Notes: generated from the letters alone by a model not told the origin. A DNA stretch of 20,640 nucleotides from JANXXV01 sp038230275 (GCA_038230275.1 JBBRNO010000123.1:1-20640), one strand, 5' to 3'; positions 1-7,515 are shown, counted from the stretch's first letter. Translations and numbers: made by a program.

Positions 1-1
1 A

Positions 2-1069
2 GCGAGCAAATTCACGGAAGTGGGTTACGTGGGCCGCGATGTGGAAGCGATGATCCGCGATCTGGTGGACATCGCGATTGATCTGGTCCGTGAAGAGCGG
101 TTGGAAGAAGTGGCCGACCGCGCCGAACGGAATGCCGAAGAGCGGCTGCTGGATCTGCTGATTCCGCCGCAACCCGAGCCGAGCGACACCGCCGATAAAT
201 CCCGCGAGAAGCTGCGGGACAAACTGCGCGCCGGAAAGCTGGACGACCGGCTGGTGGAGATCGACGTAAAAGAGCGCGGCCCGACGTTTGAATTCGCCTC
301 CAATGCCGGAGCCGAGGAGATGGATATCAATTTGAAAGATATCCTGCCCGGGCTTTTTGGTCCGCGTACGCGCAAGCGTAAGATGCGGGTGAGTGAAGCG
401 ATCGAATACCTGGTTCAGGAAGAAGAACAGAAGCTCATCGATATGGAACAGGTAACCAGAGTGGCGCTGGAGCGGGTGGAGAAGAACGGCATCATCTTCC
501 TGGACGAGATCGATAAGATTGCGGGCCGGGAAGGCGGGCATGGGCCCGACGTTAGCCGCGAGGGCGTGCAGCGGGACATTCTGCCGATTGTGGAAGGCAC
601 CACGGTGAACACGCGGCACGGGTTTGTGCGCACCGATCACATCCTGTTCATTGCGGCCGGCGCGTTCCACGTATCCAAACCCAGCGATCTGATTCCCGAA
701 TTGCAAGGGCGCTTTCCTATTCGGGTGGAGCTGAAATCGCTCACGCAGGAAGATCTGATCCGCATTCTGAAAGAACCGAAGAACGCGCTGATCAAGCAAT
801 ACATCGCCCTGCTGGAGACCGAGGGGATCAAGCTTACCTTCACCGACGATGCGTTGGAGGAGATCGCCCGCTTTGCTGCGCGGGTGAATGAGACCACGGA
901 GAACATCGGCGCGCGCCGGCTGCACACCATGCTGGAGAAGATCCTGGAAGAGATCTCATTCGCCGGCCCGGACTTGAAGAAGAAGACGGTCAAGATCGAT
1001 GCCGTTTATGTCCGGAACCAACTGGCGGAAATCGTGAAGGATCAGGACTTGAGCCGCTACATCCTCTAA
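2..1069 (+). CDS. hslU: ATP-dependent protease ATPase subunit HslU (5' partial)
   Basis: HslU is the AAA+ unfoldase that caps the HslV peptidase and feeds it unfolded cytoplasmic substrates. The reading frame is already open at the left edge (ASKFTEVGYVGRDVE), a block that in HslU follows shortly after the Walker A loop. Roughly the first 80-100 residues, including Walker A, therefore lie outside the window, and the GTG at 20 is not the real start. Visible landmarks are the Walker B block IIFLDEIDKI (about codons 163-172 of the visible part), the ELQGRFPIRVEL block typical of HslU, the GARRLHTMLEKILE sensor-2 region, and the C-terminal LSRYIL tail that docks into HslV. The charged segment between them is the I domain. 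hslV is expected just upstream. The next gene starts 10 bp downstream, suggesting cotranscription. Identification is very secure. Confidence 0.97.
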   Translation, partial: ASKFTEVGYVGRDVEAMIRDLVDIAIDLVREERLEEVADRAERNAEERLLDLLIPPQPEPSDTADKSREKLRDKLRAGKLDDRLVEIDVKERGPTFEFASNAGAEEMDINLKDILPGLFGPRTRKRKMRVSEAIEYLVQEEEQKLIDMEQVTRVALERVEKNGIIFLDEIDKIAGREGGHGPDVSREGVQRDILPIVEGTTVNTRHGFVRTDHILFIAAGAFHVSKPSDLIPELQGRFPIRVELKSLTQEDLIRILKEPKNALIKQYIALLETEGIKLTFTDDALEEIARFAARVNETTENIGARRLHTMLEKILEEISFAGPDLKKKTVKIDAVYVRNQLAEIVKDQDLSRYIL

Positions 1070-1079
1070 ATGGCTCTGG

Positions 1080-1985
1080 ATGGTTAGAACATTTACCGCG
1101 GCGTTTGTTCTTAGCGTTCTGCTATCGGGATGCGGCTATGTGGGAGATCCGCTTCCGCCCGCACTGAATATTCCAGAGAAGGTGACGGATCTTCGCGCGG
1201 TACAGCGCGGGGGAAAGATCATCATCGACTTTACGCTTCCGCTGCGCACCACGGAAGGACTGCTGATCAAACACCCTGGGCCGATCGAGCTGCAGATCGG
1301 CGACAAGCCGGTAACAATGCCTTCCGAAAAGGGGCACGTGGAAGTGCCGGCCACGGATTGGATTGGGCAGGACGCTACGGTACGGGTGCGGATCGACAAC
1401 ACCCGGGGCCGCTTTTCCGACTGGTCGAACACGGTAACGTTGTCCGTGGATTCCGCGGTGGAGCCGCCTGCAAACCTTGTCGCCAAGTCTGACCCACAAG
1501 GCGTGCGAATTACGTGGGCGGGCGCCGGAGAGAAGTGGCGGGTGGTGCGGCTTGACGACGCAAAGACGGCTGAAGTGGATCGGGCCGAATATCTGGATAA
1601 CGCAGCAGCTTTCGGGAAAGAGCACCGATATCAAGTGGTGGCGATGGTGAACGCGGCGGAGAGCGAACCGTCGGTTATCGTCGCTATCACGCCAAAAGAT
1701 GAGTTCCCGCCTGCGGCGCCGGCTGGGCTGACGGCGCTGGCGGGTATTGACTCGGTGGAGCTTTCCTGGGACAGGAATACAGAGGAAGACCTGAAGGGAT
1801 ACCGGATGTATCGCGCGGTGGAAGCTGGTGCCTTCGAAGCGATTGCGGCGCTTTTGGAAGAACCGTCTTTCAGCGACAAGGCGGTTATGCCGGGCAAGAA
1901 GTACAGGTATGCGCTTTCAGCCATTGATCAGACCGGGAACGAGAGTGCGAAGTCAGCGCCGATTGAAATTGCGATGCCGCAGTAG
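1080..1985 (+). CDS. Lipoprotein with fibronectin type III-like repeats
   Basis: A 301-residue predicted lipoprotein. The N-terminus has a basic residue, a hydrophobic stretch and the lipobox LLSGC, so Cys18 would be lipidated after signal peptidase II cleavage. Three FN3-like beta-sandwich segments follow, each opening with a proline-rich stretch: about residues 31-125, 128-205 and 211-300. The last is the clearest, with the pattern PAGLTALAGIDSVELSWD...GYRMYR...YRYALSAID typical of FN3 strands. No catalytic motif is visible, so a scaffold or surface-binding role is inferred only. It starts 10 bp after the hslU stop, with no strong Shine-Dalgarno, and is probably cotranscribed with hslU. Its stop is 3 bp from that of the convergent gene at 1989. 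Confidence 0.85.
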   Translation: MVRTFTAAFVLSVLLSGCGYVGDPLPPALNIPEKVTDLRAVQRGGKIIIDFTLPLRTTEGLLIKHPGPIELQIGDKPVTMPSEKGHVEVPATDWIGQDATVRVRIDNTRGRFSDWSNTVTLSVDSAVEPPANLVAKSDPQGVRITWAGAGEKWRVVRLDDAKTAEVDRAEYLDNAAAFGKEHRYQVVAMVNAAESEPSVIVAITPKDEFPPAAPAGLTALAGIDSVELSWDRNTEEDLKGYRMYRAVEAGAFEAIAALLEEPSFSDKAVMPGKKYRYALSAIDQTGNESAKSAPIEIAMPQ

Positions 1986-1988
1986 CGT

Positions 1989-2453
1989 TCAGTCTTTGGC
2001 GGGACGGTACCCTGCACGCTGCGCGTCGTCTTCGGTCATGTATTTCCCGTGACCCGTGGCGGCGAACCAGCGTGAACCCTCTTTGTGATAGCGCTTGGTT
2101 TCCAGGTTCACCCACACCATTCCGGGGGTAGGTGGAGGCGGAACGGAACTAGCGGGAACGGACGACGCGACGCCGTAACCGCTACCGGCGGTGACCATTT
2201 GCGAAATCGTCTCGACAGTCTTTCTTGAAACGCCGGCTCGTTTCAAATCCTGAACGGAGCTGTACGGCCTTCCGGCGACAATCCGTTTGGCAGTGGCCGC
2301 CCCTACACCGGGGAGCGTTTGCAGATCCTTGGGACTGGCGGTATTCAAATCTATAGGCGGGTCGAGCACGCGCTTAGCGGGCTTCTTCACGGCGGCGCCG
2401 GATACCGAGACGAGGACAATGAGCGTGCAGGCGACGAGCCTAGCGAAATACAC
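1989..2453 (-). CDS. ComEA-like helix-hairpin-helix secreted protein
   Basis: A predicted 154-residue protein starting at GTG 2453. Residues 1-21 (VYFARLVACTLIVLVSVSGA) form a signal peptide or membrane anchor. Residues 34-90 (IDLNTASPKDLQTLPGVG, then AKRIVAGRPYSSVQDL) are a helix-hairpin-helix module of the ComEA type, which binds DNA without sequence specificity. A Pro-rich linker (about 98-110) leads to a C-terminal block, WVNLETKRYHKEGSRWF...GKYMTEDDAQRAGYRP. As I recall, this block often accompanies ComEA-like proteins, usually with cysteines that are absent here. The open frame continues upstream to 2813, but that part is antisense-like to nothing useful and simply overlaps the propeller gene. 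The GTG lies 11 bp inside the 3' end of the propeller gene, so translation is probably coupled. A role in DNA uptake is possible but unproven. Confidence 0.8.
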   Translation of the reverse strand: MYFARLVACTLIVLVSVSGAAVKKPAKRVLDPPIDLNTASPKDLQTLPGVGAATAKRIVAGRPYSSVQDLKRAGVSRKTVETISQMVTAGSGYGVASSVPASSVPPPPTPGMVWVNLETKRYHKEGSRWFAATGHGKYMTEDDAQRAGYRPAKD

Positions 2454-3579
2454 CGGTGTGGCCCAAGGAGTAGCGGCCAGGCTGCGGATAGACGCAGAGT
2501 CCATGGGGGCCTTTGCCGACGGCAACCTTTGCCAGCAATTCGCCGCTGCCAGTATCGATCGCATAGACTTCCTTGCTGTAACGGCCGGAGAGCCACAGAA
2601 CTTTACCATCGGCCGATACGCCACCCATATCGGGACTGCCGCCGCCGGGAATCTTCCACTTCTTGACCACCTGCCTGGTGGCAAAGTCGAGCACCGAGAC
2701 GCTGCCTTCGCCGCGGTTGGAGATGTAGAGGAACTTGGAATCGCGGCTGGCGTAGAGCCCGTGAGTTCCCTTTCCCGTTGGCACGAATCCGATGCGCTTG
2801 AAATCGTCGCCATCGATCAAATATACGCCGTGCGCCATCATGTCCGCCACGTAGAAGACCTTGCCGTCGGGCGAGAGTTTTACGTCCTGCGGCATACCAC
2901 CGGGCTCTACCTTAATCTTGCCCAGCACCTTTCGTTGGGCGACGTCCACCTTGAGCAACTCGGATGAGAATTCGCAGCTGGCGATCAGATACCGGCCGTT
3001 GGCGGAGAAATCCAGGTGATCCACTCCGCGGCAATCGACCTTTAGCGTGGCTTGCAGTTTCATGGTTTGCGGATCGCGGAAATCGAGCTGCTTCATTCGC
3101 TCGGCAACCACGATGGCGTACTTTCCATCCGGAGTGAAGTACATGTTATAGGGATCCAGAACGGGAATGGTCTTGCCCTTCTCCCCGGTTGCGGGATCGA
3201 CCTTAGTTACGGTGTCGCCAAGGTCGTTCAAGACCCATAGCGTCTTCAGGTCCCAGGATGGAACGACGTGCTGCGGCTGCCTGCCGACGGCGAAGTGGTC
3301 CACAATCTTGTAGGTCTTCGGATCAATGACGTCCACGGTATTGCTGCCGCTGTTGGGCACATAGATGCGCGACGGGAAGTTCTTTACTACCGGACTGAGC
3401 TTTCCAGGCGCGTCTTCGGAATAGATGTCTTTGGGATCAAGAACCGGCGGCATGCCGGGCAAGCCGTCCTGCGGTGAAACGGCCGCGTGCAATTGCGATG
3501 ACGATGTTTCAGGACCTTTTGAAGAGCAGGCGGCCAATGCGAGAATTGGTAGAAGGACGAACGAAAGTTTCCAGCGCAT
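2440..3579 (-). CDS. YVTN-family beta-propeller lipoprotein
   Basis: A 379-residue predicted lipoprotein. The lipobox is LALAAC, with Cys18 as the lipidated residue. A short linker leads into repeated 40-45 residue propeller blades from about residue 70. Each blade shows the YVTN/NHL-like pattern: IYVPNSGSNTVDVIDPKTYK, LWVLNDLGDTVTKVDP, FYVADMMAHGVYLIDG, LYISNRGEGSVSVLD and LWLSGRYSKEVYAIDT. The end, GPHGLCVYPQPGRYSLGHTG, is a tail I associate with this family. Such proteins sit at the cell surface or in the periplasm, and many have no known substrate. The ATG at 3577-3579 is the only start that gives an intact signal. The gene is divergent from 3624 across 44 bp and overlaps the helix-hairpin-helix gene by 14 bp at its 3' end. 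Confidence 0.88.
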   Translation of the reverse strand: MRWKLSFVLLPILALAACSSKGPETSSSQLHAAVSPQDGLPGMPPVLDPKDIYSEDAPGKLSPVVKNFPSRIYVPNSGSNTVDVIDPKTYKIVDHFAVGRQPQHVVPSWDLKTLWVLNDLGDTVTKVDPATGEKGKTIPVLDPYNMYFTPDGKYAIVVAERMKQLDFRDPQTMKLQATLKVDCRGVDHLDFSANGRYLIASCEFSSELLKVDVAQRKVLGKIKVEPGGMPQDVKLSPDGKVFYVADMMAHGVYLIDGDDFKRIGFVPTGKGTHGLYASRDSKFLYISNRGEGSVSVLDFATRQVVKKWKIPGGGSPDMGGVSADGKVLWLSGRYSKEVYAIDTGSGELLAKVAVGKGPHGLCVYPQPGRYSLGHTGVFR

Positions 3580-3595
3580 GAGTTAGTAGTCACCC

Positions 3596-3613
3596 TATTA
3601 TAAGGACTGAGGA
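3596..3613 (+). promoter_or_regulatory. -10-like box and Shine-Dalgarno for the gene at 3624
   Basis: In the 44-bp divergent gap, TATTATAAG (3596-3604) contains overlapping -10-like hexamers. GAGGA (3609-3613) is a plausible ribosome binding site 10 nt before ATG 3624. No good -35 is visible. The AT-rich core may serve either direction. Confidence 0.35.
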
Positions 3614-3623
3614 TTTGTGAACG

Positions 3624-4505
3624 ATGGCCAATGAACTTGCGCTGCATTCCGTCAGTTATGCCGGACTTTGGGGACAGGCCTTTTTGCCCGTGGAAGACTT
3701 TGTTGCCAAGGCCGCCGAACTTGGCTACGACAGCGTCATGTTGATGGCGAAGCGGCCGCACCTTTCCGTGCTGGACTTCGGCCTGGCGCGACGGGCGGCG
3801 TTGCGCGACCGGTTACAAACGGCCGGGGTGAAGCCTGTTTGCCTGGCGGGATACACAAACTTCACCTCCGATCTGGAGCACGCTGAGATTCCTCATCGCG
3901 AGATTCAGATTCAGCATGTCACCGCGCTGGCGGAACTGGCGCGCGATATTGGCTGCCCGCTGGTGCGCATCTTCACCGGGTATGAACACCCTGCTGCGCA
4001 GTTCTCACCGCAATGGAAGATGGTGGTGGATGCGATTGCGGAGTGCTGCCGGCGGGCGGCGGAATTCGGTGTGACGATTGGTGTGCAGAACCATCACGAC
4101 CTGGCCGTTGGATTTGAAAGCCACGCGGACCTGATTGCCAACGTTGGTGAGCCGAATTGCAAGGCGCTGTTCGATGCCTGGGCACCGGCGCTGCATGGGG
4201 TGGATATCGTGGCGGCGGCACGGACGCTTGGTCCGATGACGGTGCATACGACAATTGCCAATTACGTGCTGCGCCCGCGCTACAAGTACGATTCCGCGCT
4301 GGTGAACTACACTCCACAACTGCCCGCTATTCAGGCGGTGCCGATGCAGGATGGCTTTATCGACTATCGGGCATTCCTGGCGGCATTGCGGAGCACAGGT
4401 TTCACCGGCAGCATCGCCTACGAGATGTGCTCACAACTGCGCGACGGCGGCGAAATGAAAACGTTAGACAGCTACGCGCGCCAGTTTCTGGAATACATGA
4501 AGTGA
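3624..4505 (+). CDS. Sugar phosphate isomerase/epimerase, TIM-barrel family
   Basis: A 293-residue cytoplasmic protein of the AP-endonuclease-2-like TIM-barrel superfamily (xylose isomerase-like), whose members epimerise or isomerise sugars using a divalent metal. Candidate metal-binding positions are Gln155 in IGVQNHHD, Asp184 in LFDAWAPALHG, His208 in TVHTTIAN and Glu267 in IAYEMCSQ. The first of these is Glu in many relatives; Gln occurs in a sizeable subgroup, so this is not necessarily a dead enzyme. No signal peptide is present, unlike the related gene at 12911. The start is ATG 3624, preceded by GAGGA. The inverted-repeat element begins 5 bp after the stop. The exact substrate cannot be deduced. 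Confidence 0.85.
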   Translation: MANELALHSVSYAGLWGQAFLPVEDFVAKAAELGYDSVMLMAKRPHLSVLDFGLARRAALRDRLQTAGVKPVCLAGYTNFTSDLEHAEIPHREIQIQHVTALAELARDIGCPLVRIFTGYEHPAAQFSPQWKMVVDAIAECCRRAAEFGVTIGVQNHHDLAVGFESHADLIANVGEPNCKALFDAWAPALHGVDIVAAARTLGPMTVHTTIANYVLRPRYKYDSALVNYTPQLPAIQAVPMQDGFIDYRAFLAALRSTGFTGSIAYEMCSQLRDGGEMKTLDSYARQFLEYMK

Positions 4506-4510
4506 CCGGC

Positions 4511-4544
4511 GTTAGTGTAGTGTCCGCGAATGGGGTGGACACTA
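4511..4544 (+). repeat. Left terminal inverted repeat
   Basis: Imperfect inverse copy of 4635-4668 (24/34 matches by manual alignment). It contains its own 9-bp dyad, GTAGTGTCC (4517-4525) and GGACACTAC (4537-4545), separated by 11 nt, which could also act as a hairpin after the isomerase gene; no T-tract follows. Confidence 0.6.
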
Positions 4545-4634
4545 CCGGAAACCGCTCCTTTACAGTCGCGGCTCGGAAACTACCGTTGCGGCAACGAGTT
4601 CGAGATTGAGCCGCGCGCGTGAGCAAGCCGTATC

Positions 4635-4668
4635 TTGTGTCCAGTTATTTGTCGGACAGTACACTAGC
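4635..4668 (-). repeat. Right terminal inverted repeat
   Basis: Inverse partner of 4511-4544. Read on the minus strand it begins GCTAGTGTACTGTCCG. The TAG at 4666-4664 inside it is the stop codon of the ferritin-like gene. Confidence 0.6.
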
Positions 4669-4978
4669 TGGCGTCGTGTTCCGCTTCTTCCCCATGCTCC
4701 ACGATATCGCCGGGCTTGAAGAGGATCTCTTTCAGAATCGCCTGCCATTTCGGTTTCTGGCGGAGGAGAAATTCCAGATCCATGCCGAAGTGTTTCATCT
4801 CTTCCTGTTGCGCGTTCTTCATAATGGCTTTTGCAGCTCTGTTTTTTTCGACGGAGATGCGTTGTTCATACCAGTTGATGGCTTCGGCTTCCTCGATCAT
4901 CGAAACGATCATGCGGGCGAACGTGCGTGTTTCCTGCGACAGCTCTGAGGCTGGTTCGTGGTATTGGTCGAATCCCAT
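4664..4978 (-). CDS. Encapsulated-ferritin-like (EncFtn) protein, apparently without targeting tail
   Basis: A 104-residue all-helical protein of the EncFtn type. These are half-ferritins that pair into an annular ferroxidase and are normally packed inside encapsulin shells, where they oxidise Fe(II). The pattern MIEEAEAINWYEQR (27-40) followed by NAQQEEMKHFGMDLEFL (55-71) matches the Rhodospirillum rubrum protein as I remember it. Its ferroxidase ligands Glu32, Glu62 and His65 correspond to Glu30, Glu60 and His63 here, and Trp36 and Tyr37 are also kept. The second helix continues to KPKWQAILKEILF. After that comes an acidic linker ending EAEHDAS and then TAG. The usual C-terminal cargo peptide (of the kind IGSL) is not seen. 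The stop lies in a terminal inverted repeat, and no encapsulin gene is in the window. No convincing Shine-Dalgarno precedes ATG 4978. Confidence 0.85.
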   Translation of the reverse strand: MGFDQYHEPASELSQETRTFARMIVSMIEEAEAINWYEQRISVEKNRAAKAIMKNAQQEEMKHFGMDLEFLLRQKPKWQAILKEILFKPGDIVEHGEEAEHDAS

Positions 4979-5390
4979 GGTTTCAGTTTGCGGGCTGGGT
5001 GGCCGGGAGTCAATTGACGGTTTGGGAAATTACGGAACGAAGCCAATCTTCCGGGGAACCGGTGCAATTTGGGTTCGTTGGTACAAAATTGCTTTTTCGA
5101 TTGCATCGGCCTGTGAAGATGGTTGCCGGATGACCGTATTTCTTGATCGAGGATAGCGTGCGGATGTGGTTACGTCCCGTATTTTTGGCTAAACGGTTGA
5201 AGGGATGAGAAATTCAGGTACCACTTTCTTGGACTGAGGATTCGTTCGCCGACGGCCATCGACGCGACGGTTCCAACTAGCGGAGTTGTCGACATGGTCC
5301 TGGTACGGCATGGACCGAATAGTACTTGACCTTTCAGGAATCAGGTGAGATCATCTTTTGCAATCGCGCACTAGCGCAACGTTGTAATGG
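4979..5390. other. 412-bp intergenic region, divergent promoters
   Basis: This separates the ferritin-like gene (-) from the glycosyltransferase gene (+). I see no coding sequence. It is less GC-rich than its flanks. It holds a perfect 10-bp palindrome GTCAATTGAC (5009-5018), a possible operator for the ferritin-like gene, and a promoter-like pair near 5326. Confidence 0.5.
5326..5354 (+). promoter_or_regulatory. Candidate sigma70-type promoter for the glycosyltransferase gene
   Basis: TTGACC (5326-5331) matches five of six -35 consensus bases. Seventeen nt later, GATCAT (5349-5354) matches four of six -10 bases. This would give a leader of about 30 nt before GTG 5391. It is supported by position and spacing only. 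Confidence 0.35.
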
Positions 5391-7490
5391 GTGATCAGTG
5401 TGAATTGCAGCAGTACGGACGAGTGTCCGTTTCCGTTTGGATTATCGGTTTTCTTCCCGGCTTTTAACGACTCGCGGGCGCTTCCGGACTTGCTGGCGCG
5501 CACGTTCGCGGTGCTTCGCGCACACGTGGTCGACTACGAAGTGATTGTGGTGAACGACGGCAGCTCCGACGATACGGCGAAGGTTTTGGAGGAAATGCGC
5601 GTTCGATACCATCCGCGCTTGCGAGTGGTGACGCATTCCGAGAATCGCGGCTACGGGGCGGCGTTGCGGAGTGGCTTTGCGAACGCACGGAAGGAATTCA
5701 TCTTTTATACCGACGGCGATGGCCAATATGATCCATCCGAACTGGTATCGCTGTTAAAGGCGGTGACGGCGGAGACCGGACTGGTGAATGGATACAAGAT
5801 GGAACGAAACGACCCGTGGCACCGGGTGGCCATCGGCTGGCTTTACAACCGCTTAGCCCGGGGCCTGTTTGGAATACGGTTGCGCGATATCGACTGCGAT
5901 TTCCGATTGATTCGCCGGAGTGCTTTAGCGGACTCGGAATTGATCTCGACCAGCGGCACGATTTGTGTGGAGTTGGTGCGGCGCCTGGAAATGAGCGGGG
6001 CGGAAGTTGTGGAGGTGCCGGTTCATCACTATCCGCGCTTGCATGGCACATCGCAATTTTTCCGTGTGCGATCGCTTGCGACGACCTTCGTTCAACTGTG
6101 TGCGCTGTTCCGGAGTTTGGTGCTGGTTCCTTTATTCAGCAGGCAAGAGCAGTCTGAAAAGCTGACGCCTTTGCTGGCGGTGGTGACTAGTTTGATTGTC
6201 ACGCTACTCTGCTTCCTGGCCTACCTGCGGTCGCTGTGGCTTCCGTTTATCTCCGACGACTACCTTCAGATTGCGCTGGGCCGCGAGTACGGAGCTTCTT
6301 CCGGCTGGGCTGCTCTGTTTGGAGACGCACTCTACCGCTGCCGGGCGACCTCGCTGATTCTCACGTATTGGACAGAGCGGTGGTTTGGTTTGGATCCATT
6401 TCCTTTTAACCTTTCCAGCGTGGCGATACACGCTCTGAACTCATTGCTGGTATTTTCGATGGGGATGTGGCGGCCCATCGGCTGGCGCGTGGCCGGGGTG
6501 GCGGCGTGCTTTTTCGCGGTGTCGCAACGGCATCAGGAGGCAGTGATGTGGTATGCCGCGCTGCCCGAGTTGCTGGTCTTCTGCTTTGGCTTACTGAGTT
6601 TTCTGTTCTGGGTAGGGTGGCTGCAATCGGAGAGGAAATCCAGTGCCGTATACTGGGGCAGCTTTGTATGTTTCATGGCGGCGCTGCTGTCGAAAGAATC
6701 CGCTGTGGCCATACCGCCGTTGCTGGCACTGGCGGTACTGTTTGAGCAGAAGGACAGACGGGCCGCGATGGTCCGCTTGATCCCATTCGTTGTTTGCGCT
6801 ATAGGGTATTTCGGGCTAATCTTCGCAGGACGTGCCACGCATCTGCACTTCAACGATGGCGGAACATTCTCACTGAGTGCGCCATTTGTTTCTGTCCTGT
6901 TGCAGAGCGCCGCTGGTCTATTTTGGTTCTGGGGTATGGCGGCACTTACCTGCCTGGCGGCATGGGGCGGACGGCGATGGGCGCCGCTGGTTTCGATCGC
7001 CGCGCTATGGTCTGCGATTACTCTGCTGCCGTATTCCTTCCTGACCTACATGCCGATAGTGCCCAGCCGCCACACCTATTGGGCTAGTGTTGGGTTAGCC
7101 TTGGTGGTGGCTGCGGCACTGGTAGAGCTCCATTCCCGGAGCAAGCCGCGATACGGGAATGCAGTTGTTGCGGGCCTTGCGATATTCCTGGTGGCGCAAC
7201 AGTGTTCGTATTTGTGGACGAAGAAACACGCACAGTTTGAAGATCGGGCGTGGCCGACCGAAGAATTGCGACGGCTGTCGGCCGCAACGGGAGCGCCGGT
7301 TTACGTCAAATGCTTTCCTTACGACCGAACGGTGGCGGAGCTGGCGTTGCGGATTGGCGTGCCTGATGCGGGAGACATGCCCGTGGTGTTCGATGCGGTT
7401 TCGGATAGCGGAGAAGAGGGAGTGGATCTTTGCGGTGCGCCGCCGGCGGGCCGACGTTTTAGGGTAGGGTTGTTGGCCGGATTCCCGTGA
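5391..7490 (+). CDS. GT2 glycosyltransferase fused to a multi-pass membrane glycosyltransferase-like domain
   Basis: A 699-residue protein with two parts. Residues about 17-250 form a family 2 glycosyltransferase of the dolichol-phosphate-mannose synthase type. They have the LSVFFPAFND opening, VNDGSSDDT (54-62), the metal and nucleotide motif TDGDGQYD (107-114) and DIDCDFRL (167-173), which holds the expected acidic pair. Such domains transfer a sugar from a nucleotide donor to a polyprenyl phosphate. Residues about 258-610 form a polytopic membrane domain. Its first loop, FISDDYLQ (288-295), resembles the loop-1 acidic motif of GT-C enzymes (PMT, ArnT and relatives), which use polyprenyl-linked sugars. 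A soluble tail follows. The fusion suggests one polypeptide both loads and uses a lipid-linked sugar, which is inference. The GTG 5391 start is uncertain: GTG 5400 is also possible, and the conserved domain starts later. Confidence 0.82.
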   Translation: MISVNCSSTDECPFPFGLSVFFPAFNDSRALPDLLARTFAVLRAHVVDYEVIVVNDGSSDDTAKVLEEMRVRYHPRLRVVTHSENRGYGAALRSGFANARKEFIFYTDGDGQYDPSELVSLLKAVTAETGLVNGYKMERNDPWHRVAIGWLYNRLARGLFGIRLRDIDCDFRLIRRSALADSELISTSGTICVELVRRLEMSGAEVVEVPVHHYPRLHGTSQFFRVRSLATTFVQLCALFRSLVLVPLFSRQEQSEKLTPLLAVVTSLIVTLLCFLAYLRSLWLPFISDDYLQIALGREYGASSGWAALFGDALYRCRATSLILTYWTERWFGLDPFPFNLSSVAIHALNSLLVFSMGMWRPIGWRVAGVAACFFAVSQRHQEAVMWYAALPELLVFCFGLLSFLFWVGWLQSERKSSAVYWGSFVCFMAALLSKESAVAIPPLLALAVLFEQKDRRAAMVRLIPFVVCAIGYFGLIFAGRATHLHFNDGGTFSLSAPFVSVLLQSAAGLFWFWGMAALTCLAAWGGRRWAPLVSIAALWSAITLLPYSFLTYMPIVPSRHTYWASVGLALVVAAALVELHSRSKPRYGNAVVAGLAIFLVAQQCSYLWTKKHAQFEDRAWPTEELRRLSAATGAPVYVKCFPYDRTVAELALRIGVPDAGDMPVVFDAVSDSGEEGVDLCGAPPAGRRFRVGLLAGFP

Positions 7491-7515
7491 TGGGCCGGGT
7501 GAGCATAGGCGCGTT

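Larger units (their letters stand above)
4511..4668. mobile_element. Small MITE-like element or insertion-sequence remnant
   Basis: The two ends form imperfect terminal inverted repeats about 34 bp long. Left repeat 4511-4544 and the reverse complement of 4635-4668 match at 24 of 34 positions, including the shared blocks TAGTGTA, TGTCCG and TGGACAC. The interior of about 90 bp has no coding potential; it holds a short hairpin (CGTTGC-G-GCAACG) and a GC-rich stretch ACCGCTCCTTTACAGTCGCG that recalls repeated intergenic sequences I associate with Solibacter-type genomes. The left repeat also folds on itself (GTAGTGTCC...GGACACTAC, 4517-4545). No transposase is present and no clear target duplication is visible, so this is either a non-autonomous element or a deleted insertion sequence. 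The family is not assigned. Confidence 0.6.

Noticed and set aside
2454..2813. Upstream part of the helix-hairpin-helix frame
   Set aside because: It is an alternative frame of the propeller gene, low in complexity (Ser/Ala/Pro), with the signal-like sequence starting only at GTG 2453.
4619..4948. Plus-strand frame opposite the ferritin-like gene
   Set aside because: The minus-strand protein has conserved ferroxidase residues; the plus-strand one is a Phe/Leu-rich shadow.
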